Source of the DNA: Pelecanus crispus
Taxonomy: Eukaryota > Chordata > Aves > Pelecaniformes > Pelecanidae
Assembly: GCF_030463565.1 (NCBI RefSeq)
Contig: NC_134651.1
Coordinates: forward strand, 12,536,734 to 12,600,733
Length of the DNA: 64,000 bases
Direction of reading: 5' to 3'
In this document: in pieces, positions 1 through 13,000 of the stretch
Layout of the letters: each line of letters starts with the position of its first letter
How positions within the stretch are numbered: position 1 is the first letter of the stretch
The notes under the pieces: generated by a model
The model's database searches: none
What the model was told of the DNA's origin: nothing
Seen by the model: the letters and a program-made list of their open reading frames with translations, nothing else
Translations under genes and position numbers: made by a program

Positions 1-3000
1 CAGGTGCTGTCTTGATAAAGATTATCTTCCAGAGGTAGTACTCAGATGCTCATATGCCAGGAGCCCACAGGACGGCTGCTCCCTGCTGCTCTCACAGCAT
101 GTGATGCCAGCTGAGCAGAGCAGGTTGTTCTCTGTCCTGGGAAGAGACCAGTTGCCCTTGGCAGACTTCTGGGCCATGCAGCAGTGCTCCTAATGCTTGC
201 TGGTACGTCTCCTCTTTGGGCTCTAGCTGAGCTGGTTGGAGAGGTTTCAGGCCACAGCTGCTTGTTCCTGCTTTGCTGGATCGCAGTGCTCCTGCTAGCC
301 TGGCAGCAGAGCTATCACACGAAAACTTGCCAACCCTGCATTAGTCAAAATGAGAAGGGCATTCAACATTTAAAGAGCAGATCTCCCGTGACTTGCCTTT
401 GTTGGACTGCAGCAGGTTGGGGGAGCAGTCACAGCAGCAGAGAAGGGAGCTCCAAGACTCCTGAATATCCACCCAAGTTTAGCTGGAGAACAAAGCATGT
501 ACGCAGCTTGAGAGCACCCATGGCATTCTGCCTCCTCCCCTCCTCAGCTGTCTGGGTGACCACAATCCCCCCCATCCCAGCCACACATCCCTCTGGCTAC
601 ATCATTTGCCCCTGCAGGGCATCCCTGTGCTCCCAGGTCCTGGCCAGGATTTCGTATGCCTCAAAGCTTCCCCTTCCACCAGCAGCACTCAGCAGTGCCG
701 CACATCACCCCACGCAGAAGTGCCAGGACACAGCACAAACATGCTGCCAGAGGAGAAACTTGAGAGAGCTGCATGGAGTGTGCCTGGATTTGGATGGTTA
801 ACCGCATGTTTCAGATGCTACAGGAAATAACAGAAACACAGGACCTCATCACGGCTACTTGCTTTAAGGATACCCTAATGTGCTGATCAGGAGTCTCAAA
901 GCCAAACTTTCTGCACACACAAACAGCCTGAGCTGTATACATCTTGCATTGACTCAAGGGAACTATTTCTGCTTTAGCTTGATCCAGAAAAAAAAAAAAA
1001 AAACAAAGCCACCCCAAAACCCAGTGTCCTCTCTAACAAAAGGGGAAATTTATCTTAAGATGGCCAATTGCTCATGGAAAGTCTCTTCCACAACAGAGCA
1101 ATTGGGTCAAGTGTGTTATCATTATGTTTAGACAACTGGACAAGGTCATTTTCCCCCCATGCTTTAAAGCATTTTTTTTTCCACAGAACCAGCACCTCCT
1201 CTAAGAGGCACCACCCAAACACCTACAGTAAGGTTGCTTTGCTTTGTAAAGCCACAGTGTCCTTAAGGATGTGGAAAGAACCCGTATTTGAAAAATATCC
1301 TGGAGGATCCTTTCCCTGAGAAATGTTGGTTCAGAGGCTCTGTACCACCCTCAAATCCCAACCCTTCTGTACTATATTGCACAAACCTGCAGCTTCAGCA
1401 GGAGTTTCATAGTCTTTGATGTACGACTTTAAAGCTTATAGGTACACAGACACACAGGGAAATTAAATAAACACTAGATTTTTAATACTTCTTTTGGTGA
1501 TAGTTAAGATCCTAGGTGGATAGAAGATCTGTAAAAAAAACAGAGAAGAAATGCAAATAAACTCCCAATGCAAAAACATGCAGCTAACCGTAAAGCCTTG
1601 CCATGCCCAGAGAGAATGTGAAATGAGTTGAGCTATTACATGGGCCATTGGCCTTAGAAACAAAACTCATCTACTATTCCCACAGTTCCTCCCACCCAAA
1701 ATAACCCATCCCAGTAATTCAACATGCTGGAGGTCTATTGATACCCACTTGTATGTAAGGTCAGCTCCCTGAAACAGCCCCTTTAACAGACAGTGGGCTA
1801 AACGTTGGGTTTTCATCTGCATAGATTTCCTCCCCCCAGGATGAGAAGGAGTGAACGTGAATGTACTGTTTTACTTGCGGTGCCTCTAGTTTGAAGAGGA
1901 TGCTGATTGATTTCCTGCTACAGAAGGGCTCAGATCAGGACCATCCTCACTCCAGCCCATTCTCAGCCCTATACACGCTGTGGGTTCAGCCCACCCCACT
2001 CCCAGTCCTCCCACAAGAGCTGTGCTGACACATCCATAAGCCAGCATTCTGACCCTGATCTACAGACTTCAGCGGAGGTGGGGTCAAGATACAGCAAGCT
2101 TCTTTCACCCATCATACTGAAGGGACAGGACATTCATGGGCTGCTCAGGCAGCAAGCATGAAAACATAGCATGAACGACAGCAAGCTGTCGCAGGCCCAA
2201 ACACACCACGCTGAGCTACCAGGCATGCCTGGAGCGGCTGCCTGTGAAATACCAAGTTGCAGAGCATGCTATGCACATAACCATCCCCAGGTCATTCCAT
2301 CAGGGTAGGTGGGCAGAATCCCATGGATGAGAGTAATGAGTTTAGACAGCTCATCCTGGACCCTTCAACTATTCTGGCGTGAGGACAGTATCTTGGGAAA
2401 GGCCAATGCACTAATGGCAAATAGCACTGCAACACCAGACGGACCTTCATCTTGGTTGCAGCACCCTGTCCAATAAGCAAGAGGGGGCAGCAACTTTGCT
2501 CTCCCGCCATCCTGTGACTACAAAGAACCCTGGGGAATTTCAGGAGCTTTGCGCTGATGAGAACTAGCAAAGACCCCTGCATTCAGGCTCTCATGGGAAA
2601 AAGCAGTCTTAGGTCTTACCTCTGGGTTTCTTTCACTATCTCAATTTTCGGACAGTCTAAAACACAGAGGCAGCTGGCCTGCTCTCACTCCCTCTCTGTT
2701 GGCAGCTGGTTTCTTGGGGACAGCCCAGTAGGTTTCTCAGGGACATTTTGATATTCAAGCAAGGCATTTCATGTAAAGCAGAAACTCAGTGATTTTTTGA
2801 TAGAAGTTTCCTGGGGTAGATTGTTCAGCCAATGCAGCAAATTGTGGCAAGGACAGCATGACAGTGAAGGAGCAGTGTCCCCTTCTGGCAGCAGCCACAT
2901 ACTGAATCATGTCCGTGCAGAAGGACTGGGCAGACAAGCAAGGCACCAGGAGGGAATTATTTCTACAAAGGGACATCCAGGTGAACAGCGCTAAAACCAA

Positions 3001-3525
3001 CCTGCCAGATACTGCTGCCCAAGGGAATTCATTCTCCAGCTGTCTTCGATACCTTGTGTCGCATATGTTCAGGCAGAGCACAGCAGTAACTGAACTCTGG
3101 GAGCGAAACAATAAATGGACCCTGGGAGTCGACTTCTAAGGGAGGAAATGCACATGACAGAAGAACAGCAGCCATCACCCTGCTCAAAGCTTTGGCCTGT
3201 GGCTCACCCAAAGAAGTTGGCACACCCCTCCAATGAAGAATGCAGGGTTAGTGAGACCGGAGAGCTGTTAACATAACCACGGAAAGCCCCGGCCGTGGAG
3301 TGAGGACTGCAGTTCTTACACTGAGCAGCATCTCCATAGCCATGTGTGTTTTGGGGCAAGGAGCAAGAGCCACCACCGTCCAACTTGGAAGAGGACACAC
3401 AGTTGGTTCAGACTTACATTGTCCATCCCCATCCCAGCACTTCAGCCCTCGTTCTCATTTCCTGCTCACATTGCCTGCAAGGTCCAGTTTATCTTCCTCC
3501 CATATCTGAGCCCAGCCACCAAGCA
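1..3525. other. Left flank with no convincing complete gene
   Basis: No protein I recognise is encoded on either strand, and the open frames here are short and overlap one another in several frames. The stretch could hold downstream exons of the C2orf72-like gene, which runs leftward from 4203, but I could not pick out an exon with an open frame, correct phase and credible homology. It contains a short A-run near 989-1003 and the RPL35A last-exon relic near 1505-1528, listed separately. Confidence 0.6.
1463..1535 (-). pseudogene. Relic duplicate of the RPL35A terminal exon
   Basis: On the minus strand, positions 1535-1505 read as a splice acceptor (TTTTACAG) followed by bases that closely match the real RPL35A terminal exon at 6113-6136. 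The true exon encodes MLYPSRI then stop; this copy reads IFYPPRIL. A one-base insertion after the ATC codon removes the stop and leaves the frame open to about 1463. I count four substitutions in the 24 coding bases, with the adjacent acceptor bases conserved. An AT-rich stretch downstream also loosely resembles the RPL35A 3' UTR. No copies of the other RPL35A exons were found nearby. It is most simply a partial segmental duplication, but it keeps an acceptor of compatible phase, so use as an alternative last exon is not excluded. Confidence 0.5.
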
Positions 3526-4203
3526 TCACTTTGGTCTACACTGTCCCTCAGACCCTTCCATGCCCCACCCTGAGCATGCTTTTGTTTCCAAAAAGCCTGT
3601 CTCTTTGACCCTCGCCCCTGTGTTATGTCCCAGGATACCTTCATGGCAGTTTAAGACTTCTCTCAGTGCTCTACATGCAGCTCTCTTTGTCTCCAGGATA
3701 CCATCAGGCTGGCCAGGGCTGTAGATCGCTGCCTCCACCACCAGTTGCCAGGCCCCATCCAGCAGACACTGCATTCTCCTAAGTGCTCCCACTGCCTGGT
3801 CCAGCTGCTCCTGGGGCTCTGGACGGATCAACACAAGCACCAGCACGTCTGGCAGGCAGGGGAGGAGGTTCCTCACATCCCAGAGGGCCTCATCCAGGTG
3901 ATCCCACTGCACGAGCTGCTTCAACACAGTGGCTTGCCACAGCATAAAAACCAGATGCGGCCGAACCTCCCCCTCCTCTTCCTCTTCCACCCTCTCCGCC
4001 TGCTGTAGTTTAGCCCTGATGTCAGCTGTGCCACACAGGTCCTGGGCAAAATCCACCAGCAACGAGGGAGTTCTCGCATTCTCATTGTCCACCTCCATCA
4101 CCAGCATCCGTCCGTTCCGCCTCCCCACTATGTCCACCAGGTTGAGGAGCTCCCAGGTGGTTCGGTCCACAAAGGAGCAGACAGCAGGCTCCTCCGATGC
4201 CAT
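3526..4203 (-). CDS. C2orf72-like uncharacterised protein, first coding exon
   Basis: The minus-strand frame opens at ATG 4203 (context GGAAGCTATGG) and stays open for 225 codons to a stop at 3526. The protein starts MASEEPAVCSFVDRTTWELL, then has a hydrophobic strand-rich core (RMLVMEVDNENARTPSLLVD, about residues 32-52), an acidic run of six glutamates, a segment with LVFMLWQATVLKQL and a segment with VVEAAIYSPGQPDG then RAACRALREVL. From memory this arrangement (a LLV-E-W...LL-DFA block, an LVF-L block and an AA-Y-PGQP...AACRAL block) resembles the vertebrate C2orf72 family, whose function is unknown. The resemblance weakens after LREVL, and a possible splice donor (GAAG|GTATCC) leaves exon sequence ending at 3639, so the real gene may splice there and continue leftward. 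The codon pattern and a low density of stops support a real exon. The family call is recalled, not searched. Confidence 0.65.
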   Translation of the reverse strand: MASEEPAVCSFVDRTTWELLNLVDIVGRRNGRMLVMEVDNENARTPSLLVDFAQDLCGTADIRAKLQQAERVEEEEEGEVRPHLVFMLWQATVLKQLVQWDHLDEALWDVRNLLPCLPDVLVLVLIRPEPQEQLDQAVGALRRMQCLLDGAWQLVVEAAIYSPGQPDGILETKRAACRALREVLNCHEGILGHNTGARVKETGFLETKACSGWGMEGSEGQCRPK

Positions 4204-6069
4204 AGCTTCCTCCTACACAAGTCCTTTTACTGCGCTGCTGGGAAAAGCAGGGGAAGGGGTTTGCTGTAGCAAAGGTACTTGCATTGCACAGGCCTTGAAA
4301 CAGGCTACGCCTGCTGCTCTCTGCAGCCACCACATACAAGCAAACACGCTGGTTTTGGTGGGACCAAATGAATGTGAAAGGAAATAGCAGAGTTTTGACA
4401 CACAGATTCAAAAATTGTAGCTGCCATATGCTATTTGATATTGGACATCCCAGTAACAGGCTTTGTACCTCAGTATTCTGGTACATTAGAAAAAGATGAA
4501 AGGGGAAAGGGATCATTTTTGGGCATCTTCAAACTCAAGAGCACTTATTACCTTCTCATTAGCAGAGCCCAACCATATGATCGGGATCACAGTCCTACCA
4601 ACCTGCTGTTACAGTCCAATTTGCCCACTATGTTTCCTCCTCCTCCTTCCTCTGGTAATACCTAAAACCGGAAATTCAATTTGTGTTCCACCCCATCCTT
4701 CTTTGAATCCTATGTGTACAGCCTGTTGGTATTTGCGGAATACTAAAGCCCTGCTTGACCTGACCCAGCATCCCATAAGCTGCAGTTTCTCTTCATATGC
4801 TTAAAAAATGCAGCTTCCCATTGCAAGCGCTCTCCTGCTGTTGGAGACAGCAGTAGCAGCAGGCTTAGTTCCTGAAGCAAGTCCAGAAAAAAAACCTTCT
4901 ATACCAGAGCTCAGTAGCCAGGTCCAGTTTTTTTTGAATTGCCATTCAAAAGAAAAATCTTCATTTACCCAATAACATACTCTGAATACACAACTACTCC
5001 ACCTCCTTCAGACGAAGGGGATTAGTTATAAAATACCAGCCCACCGCAGGAGACAAGCAAAGCCCCCAGCTCAGAGGGCTCCTGGCCAGGAGAGGGAAGC
5101 TCTTGCTCACAGGGAGGAGGGACCTGCACTTGAGCTGGACCGAGGGAAGGCAAGGGCAACGACTTACCTGCCTCACTAACTAGGGGTGCTTTCCAAATGA
5201 CCGAACAATGACATGGAATCAACGGCACCACCCGCCCAGGGTATCGACAGGTCATTTCAGGACTGTGACATCAGCAGTAACCATGCCAACCTGCAGTTGC
5301 CTGAAACCTCCCTTAAAACTACCCAGTATTCTTGAGGGATGTACTAAGAAACTCCAATAATTGCACTTTAAGAATCTTTAAATTCATTTTTCACCACCTT
5401 CTTGTTCAACAAACCTTAAAGAACTCATGGAAGTGATACACTAGTTCGATGCAAGCATCCTCTCCACCCCATGTTACATATTGTGATAAGGCAGGCCAGG
5501 AAACCAGCAAGTATTAACACCAAGGCACTACAGAATTTTGTGATAAAAACGCGTCTGAATAAATTTCACAGAACAGATGCTACAGGCATGCATGCTGCCC
5601 AGGTATGTTCGGTCTCATTCTTTGTGATTCTACTAGAAGCACTATTTTTAAATGTGAGCTAGGACTTACACCTGCTAGGATTTAGTGTCCCATTACAGTT
5701 TTGTCTCAACAGCAGACATTGCCAAGTACAAGAGAAAGGGGAATAAGAAGTTCCCCTCTAGTAGGCAGGCAAGGAAGTATTCTCATGTTCTACAGAAAGC
5801 TTGTGTGCAGTTTATGAGTTTGTAAACATTTACTGTTTAGCTCTGCAAACCATTCAGAGTCCATGATGGGAGGCACAGACAGGTCGCAGTAAAGGCTGCC
5901 AGGTATTTGTCTTTAGAATGTAGTCTGTTACAAACGCCTTGCCAAGCACGGGTCAAATCTCCATTTCTAGCTTAGAGTCACTGCTCCATCCCTGCGCTGT
6001 GAATTCTGATATGCTACTGAAAAAGAACAAAGTCCCTCAAAATAGGTGGAGGGGATAAAAATAGAAACA
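4204..6069. other. Intergenic interval between the C2orf72-like gene and RPL35A
   Basis: Nothing coding is recognised here. The part just above 4203 should include the 5' UTR or promoter of the minus-strand C2orf72-like gene, but no CpG island or clear core-promoter motif is evident. The part near 6070 is just beyond the RPL35A polyadenylation signal. Confidence 0.5.
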
Positions 6070-6094
6070 TACAAAAATTAAACAGATTCTCCAT

Positions 6095-6100
6095 TTTATT
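6095..6100 (-). terminator. RPL35A polyadenylation signal
   Basis: The minus strand reads AATAAA 13 bases beyond the RPL35A stop codon. This gives a very short 3' UTR, typical of ribosomal protein genes. Cleavage is expected at roughly 6070-6085. Confidence 0.8.
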
Positions 6101-6112
6101 TCCAATAAAAAT

Positions 6113-9231
<3,119 letters not shown>

Positions 9232-9242
<11 letters not shown>

Positions 9243-9274
9243 GGCGTCCTCCTGAAGCCCTGGTCCCAGCAGGC
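9232..9274 (-). CDS. RPL35A: RPL35A exon 2, with the start codon
   Basis: Acceptor CTTTCTAG precedes GCCTGCTGGGACC, which resembles the mammalian RPL35A 5' UTR as I recall it. The start codon is at 9242-9240 in context CGCCATGACC, and the exon ends after 11 coding bases at donor AG|GTGAGTG. The product starts MTGR where the human protein starts MSGR. Confidence 0.92.
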
Positions 9275-9697
9275 CTAGAAAGGACACACAAGCCATGAGC
9301 CTCCCAGGCCGGCAGCTCTGTCCAGCCGAGCGAGCGGGAGCTGCCGCAGGCCCGGTCCGGACCAGAGCATCCCGCCGGCCGGGGGCCACCCACAGCACAG
9401 CGACGAGGGCACGAGGGCCGCCAGCCTCCCCAGGACGGCCTCCGCCTCACGGGGGAGGGAAGAGGACCCCTCCGCTTCCCCACAGAACGGGACGCTCCAG
9501 GCGCCTCAGCCCCCCTGCAGCTGCGGGCCTCAACCTGCGGCCGGGACCATCCGCCGCACATCGGCGCCATCCCGCCCTCTACCCGCTCCGCACGGCGCCA
9601 GCCGCAACGCCCCGGGAGCCCCGCGCCCGCCGACGGTCCCATGGCGGGGGCAGCTCCCCCCCCGCCTGTCACTCCGCGCCGCTGCTCCCCTGCTCAC

Positions 9698-9732
9698 CCC
9701 CACGGCGGCGAGCCAAGATGGCGGCGAAAGGG
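9698..9732 (-). other. RPL35A: RPL35A non-coding exon 1 with 5' TOP-like start
   Basis: The minus strand reads CTCCCTTTCGCCGCCATCTTGGCTCGCC and then a donor GTGAGC at 9697. The pyrimidine-rich start is the terminal oligopyrimidine pattern of ribosomal protein mRNAs, which places transcription near 9730-9732. The CCGCCATCTTGG core matches a YY1 site commonly seen at this position in ribosomal protein promoters. The exact first base is inferred. Confidence 0.8.
9713..9724 (-). promoter_or_regulatory. YY1-type site at the RPL35A start
   Basis: The plus strand reads CCAAGATGGCGG, matching the YY1 consensus core AAGATGGCGGC. It lies just downstream of the inferred transcription start, where YY1 elements are typical for ribosomal protein genes. 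Confidence 0.6.
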
Positions 9733-9983
9733 AGATCAGCCGCGCTGCCCTCCGGGATATGGGCCTGGAAGGACCCCCCGCGGGCGGCCGTGGCACCGCC
9801 TGAGCGGACGAACGGCGGCGGCCCCGGCGGGGTGGGTACAGCGGCCCCCAGCGCCGTCCCTCTCCCCGTCCCCCGCGTCCCCTTTCTCCTCCGGGTGGCG
9901 ATCCGGGGCGGGGCGGCCCCCGGCCCGCCGTGCAGGCACCCGCCGGGGCAGCCCCGCGAGGCCCCCGGAGCGTGGTGGTCGCC

Positions 9984-10015
9984 ATGGAGACCGGCGCTAC
10001 CGCCGCCGCGTCCTG
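9984..10015 (+). CDS. IQCG: IQCG candidate first exon (start or upstream ORF)
   Basis: GTCGCCATGG is a strong Kozak context. The frame reads [10 protein letters not shown] and then two bases TG before donor GTGAGC at 10016. The next recognised exon starts with A, so direct splicing would make TGA. This is either an 11-codon upstream ORF in the 5' UTR or an intervening exon is missing from my model. Confidence 0.45.
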
Positions 10016-13000
10016 GTGAGCGCCGCAGCGGGCCGGGGCCGGGCCGGGGCCAGCACCGGCAGCGGGCGGGCGGGCAGGGGGTGCCCGGCCCGGTACGGTA
10101 CCGCCGGCCCAGCCGCTGTGGGCAGGGCCCTGCGGCCGGCCGGGGTGGGAGCCGGGCGCGGGGGCGGTAAATCCCGGCGCGGAGGTTGAGGGGAGGCCTG
10201 GCAGGGCGAGCGGGGCTGCAGCCCGGCGGCGGTGAACCGGCTGCGGCGGTGGAACAAGCCGAGGAGCCCTACGAGGGGGCAGGAGGAGGTGAAGGGCAGC
10301 GCATGGTGCTCCTGGGGTGACCAGGGCTCCGCGGCCCTCTTCTGATGGCTGCTCTCCCAGCCCTGCCCATCTTTCTCCGCTCTCACCTTGAATTAGTGAA
10401 TCATCTCAACATTTATTTTACTCCCGGTATCACCGGTGACAGAAAACATGTATTTCTATGCTCAAATCCCTGTAATGAAGTCACACAATCCTGAGTTTTT
10501 CTAAATAAGAACCGGTGGAAGCATGTACTTACCCATTTTCCGAAGTCAGGGTCATTTACTCCTGATTTCTGTCACTTCCCTCACATAACCAGAAATCCAG
10601 GTGCATTTTCGGTGCACTTTAAGTGATTTAGGAACTTACTCCAATATGAAATGTGCCCTGCCGTCCAGACTTGCACTGTAACTTTGTTCCTAAGTGTCTT
10701 AAGCTGCATTTGAATGTGTGCCCAGGGTGCTTTTATGAAAAATTGGATCTCAGGAGCAAAATCTACCATCATCTTGTCACCAGCTGGGCTTGAAGAGCTT
10801 GAACCTGGACTGAGGAATTAGATCCCGATCCAGGAGGAGAATTAAGTCTATCTGTACTTTGCTGGGCCAGGGTAGAAGCACTCAATGTGTTGTAAGCATG
10901 TATAAGCAGAGGTTTTTCTTAGAGAGATTAAATTATCAGGAAGTAGGAACAGAGAAGGGGTGGAATATTATGAATTCTCCAAATTATTCTGTTGGCATCT
11001 ACTTTAAGGAAGAGGTAGAAAGCAAAGCAACGCCTAGTAATCTACCCAGTTAACAGTATCAAATGTGTGCTTGGAACCTCTGCTCAGGGAAAGGACACAA
11101 TCCCTGCTTTGAGGAGAAGAAACCATCTGTCAAAACATTCTGTTTTCCAGCAGTAGAGATGCCACAGCCAATAAATGCTCCCTAAATCTTATCTTTTCCT
11201 GTCTCATACAGATTTAGTCCCATATGGGACATACAGCTAAAAGCAGCACCATGTCTTTCATTCCTGCACTCGGTTCTCCTGGGTTCTCATCAGTACAGCC
11301 TCAGAGACCAGGAGCGGAAAGTCTTTCTCTACAGTCAGGATGAAACCTAAATTGCATCTCTAAGCCAAAAACAAGATTACTTCAGCTTTTCAAGGTTTCT
11401 TTTCTTTTATATATGATTTTCTTATACATAACTTTTTTTTTTCAAATGGGCAACTTATGTTCTAACATTGGTAGTGGTAGGCAGAGTTCTGTAAGGCCAC
11501 AACTGTTTTGCTTGCCTAAGAGACATTTTTTTGGTAAAAACTAAGGTATTTCTGATTTATGGCCTAGCCACTGCCACCGTGGATATTCAGAATCTCTCTT
11601 TGCCAATCATTTGCAAAACAGAGCTAAAGGAGATGTGACATTCTCACTTGAATTTTCTCACTGGAGTTCATCGGTATCTCCTTAAAAGGAATGCTGCAAA
11701 AAATGTTGCCTTTGAAGCCATTTTAGTTTATCAGGCAGCGGGATGGGAGAAATGTGCATCCAAGACTCTCACACAGCAGAGGGAGTTGCAATCCCCAAAG
11801 GAATAGGAGGCCAGACCTTTTATACAGTTGTTTTAAAAATTATTTCTTTCCCTTTAGATCAGCAGGGAAAGAATGTCAACCTAAACTCTTGGGGGAAGCT
11901 GAATCCTTCATGTACCTCTTTTTTTTTATTATAGAGTTCAATGAAGGAGTTGAGCAAAGTGCAGTGATTAAGCCTGATGCCAATGGCTGAATCAGGATGG
12001 TCTGTGGGCACTGTGTTAATGCTAAAAATCCAGGGAAAGCAGTTCGCTATTTGTAGTATTTCTTAATGCCCCAGACAGCAGTCTCCTTCTCACTTCCAGG
12101 TCAACATAAGCCCAGAGCATTCTGGCTTGGCACATGCATCTGCTGAGTGAGTATATAAGAGGAGATACATAGGAGGAGCAAACCAGCTGGCTTTACAGAA
12201 ACATTCCAGCTGTGAGCTTTCTTAACATGCATTATTAATATCTTCAGTTAATTCTCTCTTGGACGGAAGTTGCTGATGGGATAGAGGAAAAGCTATTGCA
12301 TCCTCCTTTGTTTCCAAATAAGTCACTTTTTCCTATGAGAGCTGCAAGTGTTATTTCTTCTTTCAAAAATGCTGTTGTAATCATCTGTCACAGCTCTCCC
12401 ACAACAAATCTTTTTTCACCATATTTTTACCATTAGGACTCCACATGTAATAGATTATTCTCATGTTGTTTAGATTCAAAATATGGATCATCAATTTCTT
12501 AAAAAAATAAAAATGAGTAAAACATTTTAAAAGTATTTTACTAGTGTCCGTTGACTGGAAAGAGACATTGTCTGACTTCTCTATGTAAAAATACTTAATT
12601 TCTGCATCTCCACTTCTATCACTGATTCCAAGTTTGAAAAGAAAGGAAAAGTGATGCTTTTAGTTTATTATACAGATTATTATTTATTTGTTAATGATAT
12701 TATCAGATTCCTATCTCAAGCTGTGGCTTTTTTTTTTTTTATATATATAATTAAGAGGAAGGAGAGAAAAAGTCTCAGAAGTAAAGGGAGGAAACAGTTC
12801 CTTCTTAGTCACAGGTGACCATCAAAAACCCCGAACAGTGGGATTAATTAGGTAAGTCAGTATAAATAGTAGAAGAAGGATAGTAAACATATTGATAAAA
12901 TGCAGAATCACTCCTTTGCTGTTATCTTTTCTTGCCATGATTTAAACATGTTTCTTCTTGAAATAATTTAGGCTGCCTCTGGCATTATCTTGTCTGAAAG

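Larger units (their letters stand above)
9290..10290. promoter_or_regulatory. CpG island with divergent RPL35A / IQCG promoter
   Basis: About 1 kb of GC-rich, CpG-dense sequence separates the two divergent genes, in sharp contrast to the AT-rich flanks. The inferred RPL35A start (about 9731, minus) and the first IQCG ATG (9984, plus) are only about 250 bases apart, so the promoter is probably shared. No TATA box is evident. Long open frames in this island on both strands result from GC-rich sequence lacking stop codons. Confidence 0.85.

Noticed and set aside
184-801. 205-codon plus-strand frame at the left edge
   Set aside because: Low-complexity Ser/Pro/Cys-rich translation with no recognisable domain and no splice or promoter support.
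9295-10189. Open frames of 291 and 182 codons on the plus strand, and others opposite
   Set aside because: They lie in the CpG island, are full of Pro, Arg, Gly and Ala in every frame, and overlap the real RPL35A 5' exons. Lack of stops is explained by GC-rich composition.
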